Of a DNA stretch of 64,000 bases, positions 61,363 through 64,000 are shown in pieces. Below the pieces are notes generated by a model that made no database searches, was not told where the DNA came from, and was given only the letters and a program-made list of their open reading frames with translations. Numbering within the stretch: position 1 is the first letter of the stretch; every line of letters starts with the position of its first letter. The position numbers and the translations under genes are program-made. Source of the stretch: Mytilus trossulus (taxonomy: Eukaryota > Mollusca > Bivalvia > Mytilida > Mytilidae); assembly GCF_036588685.1 (NCBI RefSeq), contig NC_086386.1:50418105-50482104 (forward strand). Direction: 5' to 3'.

Positions 61363-62495
61363 TTAATAAATCAAATGTAAAGAGAAGTTCCCAATAAATA
61401 CTAAAACTTGAAACTGTTGTTAAACTTTTTCTTTGATACGCTGAGACTGTTCAGGAGTAGCGTAAATTATGATCGCAAACCGGTTTTCCACTCTTTTGTT
61501 TCATATCATTGTATTTCATCAATTTGAGTATACGATATAAAGAAGCAAATTAATTTCTCAGTCAGACAACTTGGTTTCTACACTTCATATAAGTAAGTTT
61601 TGTTTAAATCATTATCTCGTCATCCGTAAATTTCATGTTTTGCCTCTCCGTTTAAGTTACATAAAAAAAAAAATCCGCTTGCTACAAGTAAAAACTATAA
61701 ATTAAGTTTGGAAGCTTATTCAATTTGCTTTACGATGAAAACAAGTTTTTGGTTGGCAAGTTATTTTTTTCTATTTGAAATAGTATGAAATTCAACTATA
61801 CCTGTTAATTTGCATAAGAGGAAAATACGTGCATTTGATGAAAAGTGATGCCGTATTTTATTTGCCTGGCTATATTGAAAAAGCGGAAACTGCATGTGCA
61901 GCACGGACGGATTCAAGAAATAATCTCGCGACCTTTGTCGCCCTCCTTTATCAATTTTAAACGCAAATGATTGCTTTGCCGTCGATTTTTTTCCCCCGCA
62001 CCAAATTGAGTAAATTTGATTTTAAAATTTTGCGCGTACACTGTAAAAATGGTAACTGAATTCGAAACAGAAGCAAACAGTGTTGTATGAACGAAAGGCA
62101 GTTACGAAATTGAAGCGACGAAGGAGGGAAAAACAATAAAGTTCTTGTTGGTTTTTTTTCCTTTATTGCGGAGGAGTGAATTTTAAACAATTATTGATAT
62201 TCCGTGTGAAAGCATCATGGCGATCTGAACGTACGTAGTACGTTTTTAATCCACAGAGTTATCCTACTTTATTTGGTCCCTTTCAACAAATCGTCCTGAA
62301 AAAGTGTCCCGGTCTTTAATACTCCAACGTGTTTCAATGAAATCAGTGGAAGGAGGCAAATGGCCCTCGATGCGAAGTCGATTTTTTTTATTGTATGTTT
62401 TAAATTGATGTATCGGCTGACTATAATATGTTCGAATACCTCTTTATAAAGTTACTCCTGATTTACTCAAATGGACAAATGTCAGATATCCAAGC

Positions 62496-62659
62496 ATACT
62501 TACCTGGTACAGGGAGCACCGTGATCAAAAAGGCGGTCTCCCCAGGTCGAGGCCTTTCCATTGCACTCCGGTTAGGCTGAAGCCTGCGATTGCCCCAAAT
62601 GTGGGCAACTCGGGTACGCAATTTTTTAGTGTGGGGGACTGCGTTCGCGCTATCCCCTG
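62496..62659 (+). ncRNA. U1: U1 snRNA, type D
   Basis: 164 nt, identical to the copy at 1441. Confidence 0.94.
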
Positions 62660-63792
62660 TTAATAAATCAAATGTAAAGAGAAGTTCCCAATAAATACTA
62701 AAACTTGAAACTGTTGTTAAACTTTTTCTTTGATACGCTGAGACTGTTCAGGAGTAGCGTAAATTATGATCGCAAACCGGTTTTCCACTCTTTTGTTTCA
62801 TATCATTGTATTTCATCAATTTGAGTATACGATATAAAGAAGCAAATTAATTTCTCAGTCAGACAACTTGGTTTCTACACTTCATATAAGTAAGTTTTGT
62901 TTAAATCATTATCTCGTCATCCGTAAATTTCATGTTTTGCCTCTCCGTTTAAGTTACATAAAAAAAAAAATCCGCTTGCTACAAGTAAAAACTATAAATT
63001 AAGTTTGGAAGCTTATTCAATTTGCTTTACGATGAAAACAAGTTTTTGGTTGGCAAGTTATTTTTTTCTATTTGAAATAGTATGAAATTCAACTATACCT
63101 GTTAATTTGCATAAGAGGAAAATACGTGCATTTGATGAAAAGTGATGCCGTATTTTATTTGCCTGGCTATATTGAAAAAGCGGAAACTGCATGTGCAGCA
63201 CGGACGGATTCAAGAAATAATCTCGCGACCTTTGTCGCCCTCCTTTATCAATTTTAAACGCAAATGATTGCTTTGCCGTCGATTTTTTTCCCCCGCACCA
63301 AATTGAGTAAATTTGATTTTAAAATTTTGCGCGTACACTGTAAAAATGGTAACTGAATTCGAAACAGAAGCAAACAGTGTTGTATGAACGAAAGGCAGTT
63401 ACGAAATTGAAGCGACGAAGGAGGGAAAAACAATAAAGTTCTTGTTGGTTTTTTTTCCTTTATTGCGGAGGAGTGAATTTTAAACAATTATTGATATTCC
63501 GTGTGAAAGCATCATGGCGATCTGAACGTACGTAGTACGTTTTTAATCCACAGAGTTATCCTACTTTATTTGGTCCCTTTCAACAAATCGTCCTGAAAAA
63601 GTGTCCCGGTCTTTAATACTCCAACGTGTTTCAATGAAATCAGTGGAAGGAGGCAAATGGCCCTCGATGCGAAGTCGATTTTTTTTATTGTATGTTTTAA
63701 ATTGATGTATCGGCTGACTATAATATGTTCGAATACCTCTTTATAAAGTTACTCCTGATTTACTCAAATGGACAAATGTCAGATATCCAAGC

Positions 63793-63956
63793 ATACTTAC
63801 CTGGTACAGGGAGCACCGTGATCAAAAAGGCGGTCTCCCCAGGTCGAGGCCTTTCCATTGCACTCCGGTTAGGCTGAAGCCTGCGATTGCCCCAAATGTG
63901 GGCAACTCGGGTACGCAATTTTTTAGTGTGGGGGACTGCGTTCGCGCTATCCCCTG
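63793..63956 (+). ncRNA. U1: U1 snRNA, type D, last copy
   Basis: 164 nt, identical to the copy at 1441. One extra G follows the gene (CCTGGTTAAT instead of CCTGTTAAT), the only irregularity seen in the D block. Confidence 0.94.
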
Positions 63957-64000
63957 GTTAATAAATCAAATGTAAAGAGAAGTTCCCAATAAATACTAAA

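Larger units (their letters stand above)
52159..64000 (+). repeat. U1 tandem array block, type D units
   Basis: Nine complete U1 genes exactly 1297 bp apart, with no difference seen between units until an extra G after the last U1 (63957). Type D resembles type A (ATGATCGC, GTTTAAATCATT, AAAAATGG, CAGTGTTG) but has an 11-A run, TTTTTTTCTATTTG, and TACTCCAACG in place of TACACCAACG. Spacers hold no convincing gene. Confidence 0.93.

Noticed and set aside
1-64000. CRISPR array, prokaryotic operon or phage region
   Set aside because: The repeats are 1.3 kb with eukaryotic snRNA genes, and the only proteins are eukaryotic retrotransposon proteins.

Overview
The window is one long head-to-tail array of U1 small nuclear RNA genes from an animal nuclear genome, interrupted by two nearly identical non-LTR retrotransposons that sit at the same nucleotide inside a U1 gene. 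I count 42 U1 loci, all on the plus strand: 39 complete, one cut by the left edge, and two split by retrotransposons. The repeat unit is about 1.29-1.30 kb (a 164-bp U1 gene plus about 1.13 kb of non-coding spacer). The U1 identity comes from the 5' splice-site-recognition end, the U1A-binding loop of stem-loop II, stem-loop III, an Sm site and the terminal hairpin. The species cannot be named from the sequence. Metazoan-style U1 and a Tx1-group element suggest an invertebrate or lower vertebrate, and I lean to a (marine) invertebrate with low confidence.

Layout. Positions 1-23316 hold type-A units, with many scattered one-base indels and an assembly gap at 459-558; one unit near 8.47-9.47 kb carries type-B markers. 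A second gap lies at 23317-23416. Positions 23417-30003 hold type-B units of about 1300 bp. Retrotransposon copy 1 occupies 30004-35235. Type B resumes at 35236 and switches to type C near 36.2 kb. Type-C units, exactly 1300 bp apart, run to 46927. Retrotransposon copy 2 occupies 46928-52158. Type-D units, exactly 1297 bp apart, fill 52159-64000.

The retrotransposon is about 5.23 kb, in the same orientation as U1. It has a 71-bp 5' UTR, ORF1 (350 aa; CCHC knuckle and a 15-residue repeat), a 145-codon hydrophobic reading frame of uncertain status, ORF2 (1156 aa; APE-type endonuclease, reverse transcriptase, C-terminal CCHC), an AATAAA signal and a short A tail. Both copies join the host after U1 nt 31 and before U1 nt 40, so 8 nt of the loop of stem-loop I (the U1-70K site) are lost. 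This has the features of a U1-targeted element of the Tx1 group, a group known to include families that target other structural RNA genes.

Two more points stand out. All U1 copies here depart from the near-universal U1-70K loop sequence at the spot where the element inserts. The two element copies differ almost only in their last 450 bp, and copy 2 lies exactly on the boundary between array types C and D, which suggests recombination between arrays or an assembly join. Apart from the retrotransposon I see no protein-coding gene; the many short frames in the spacers look like chance frames multiplied by the repeat.
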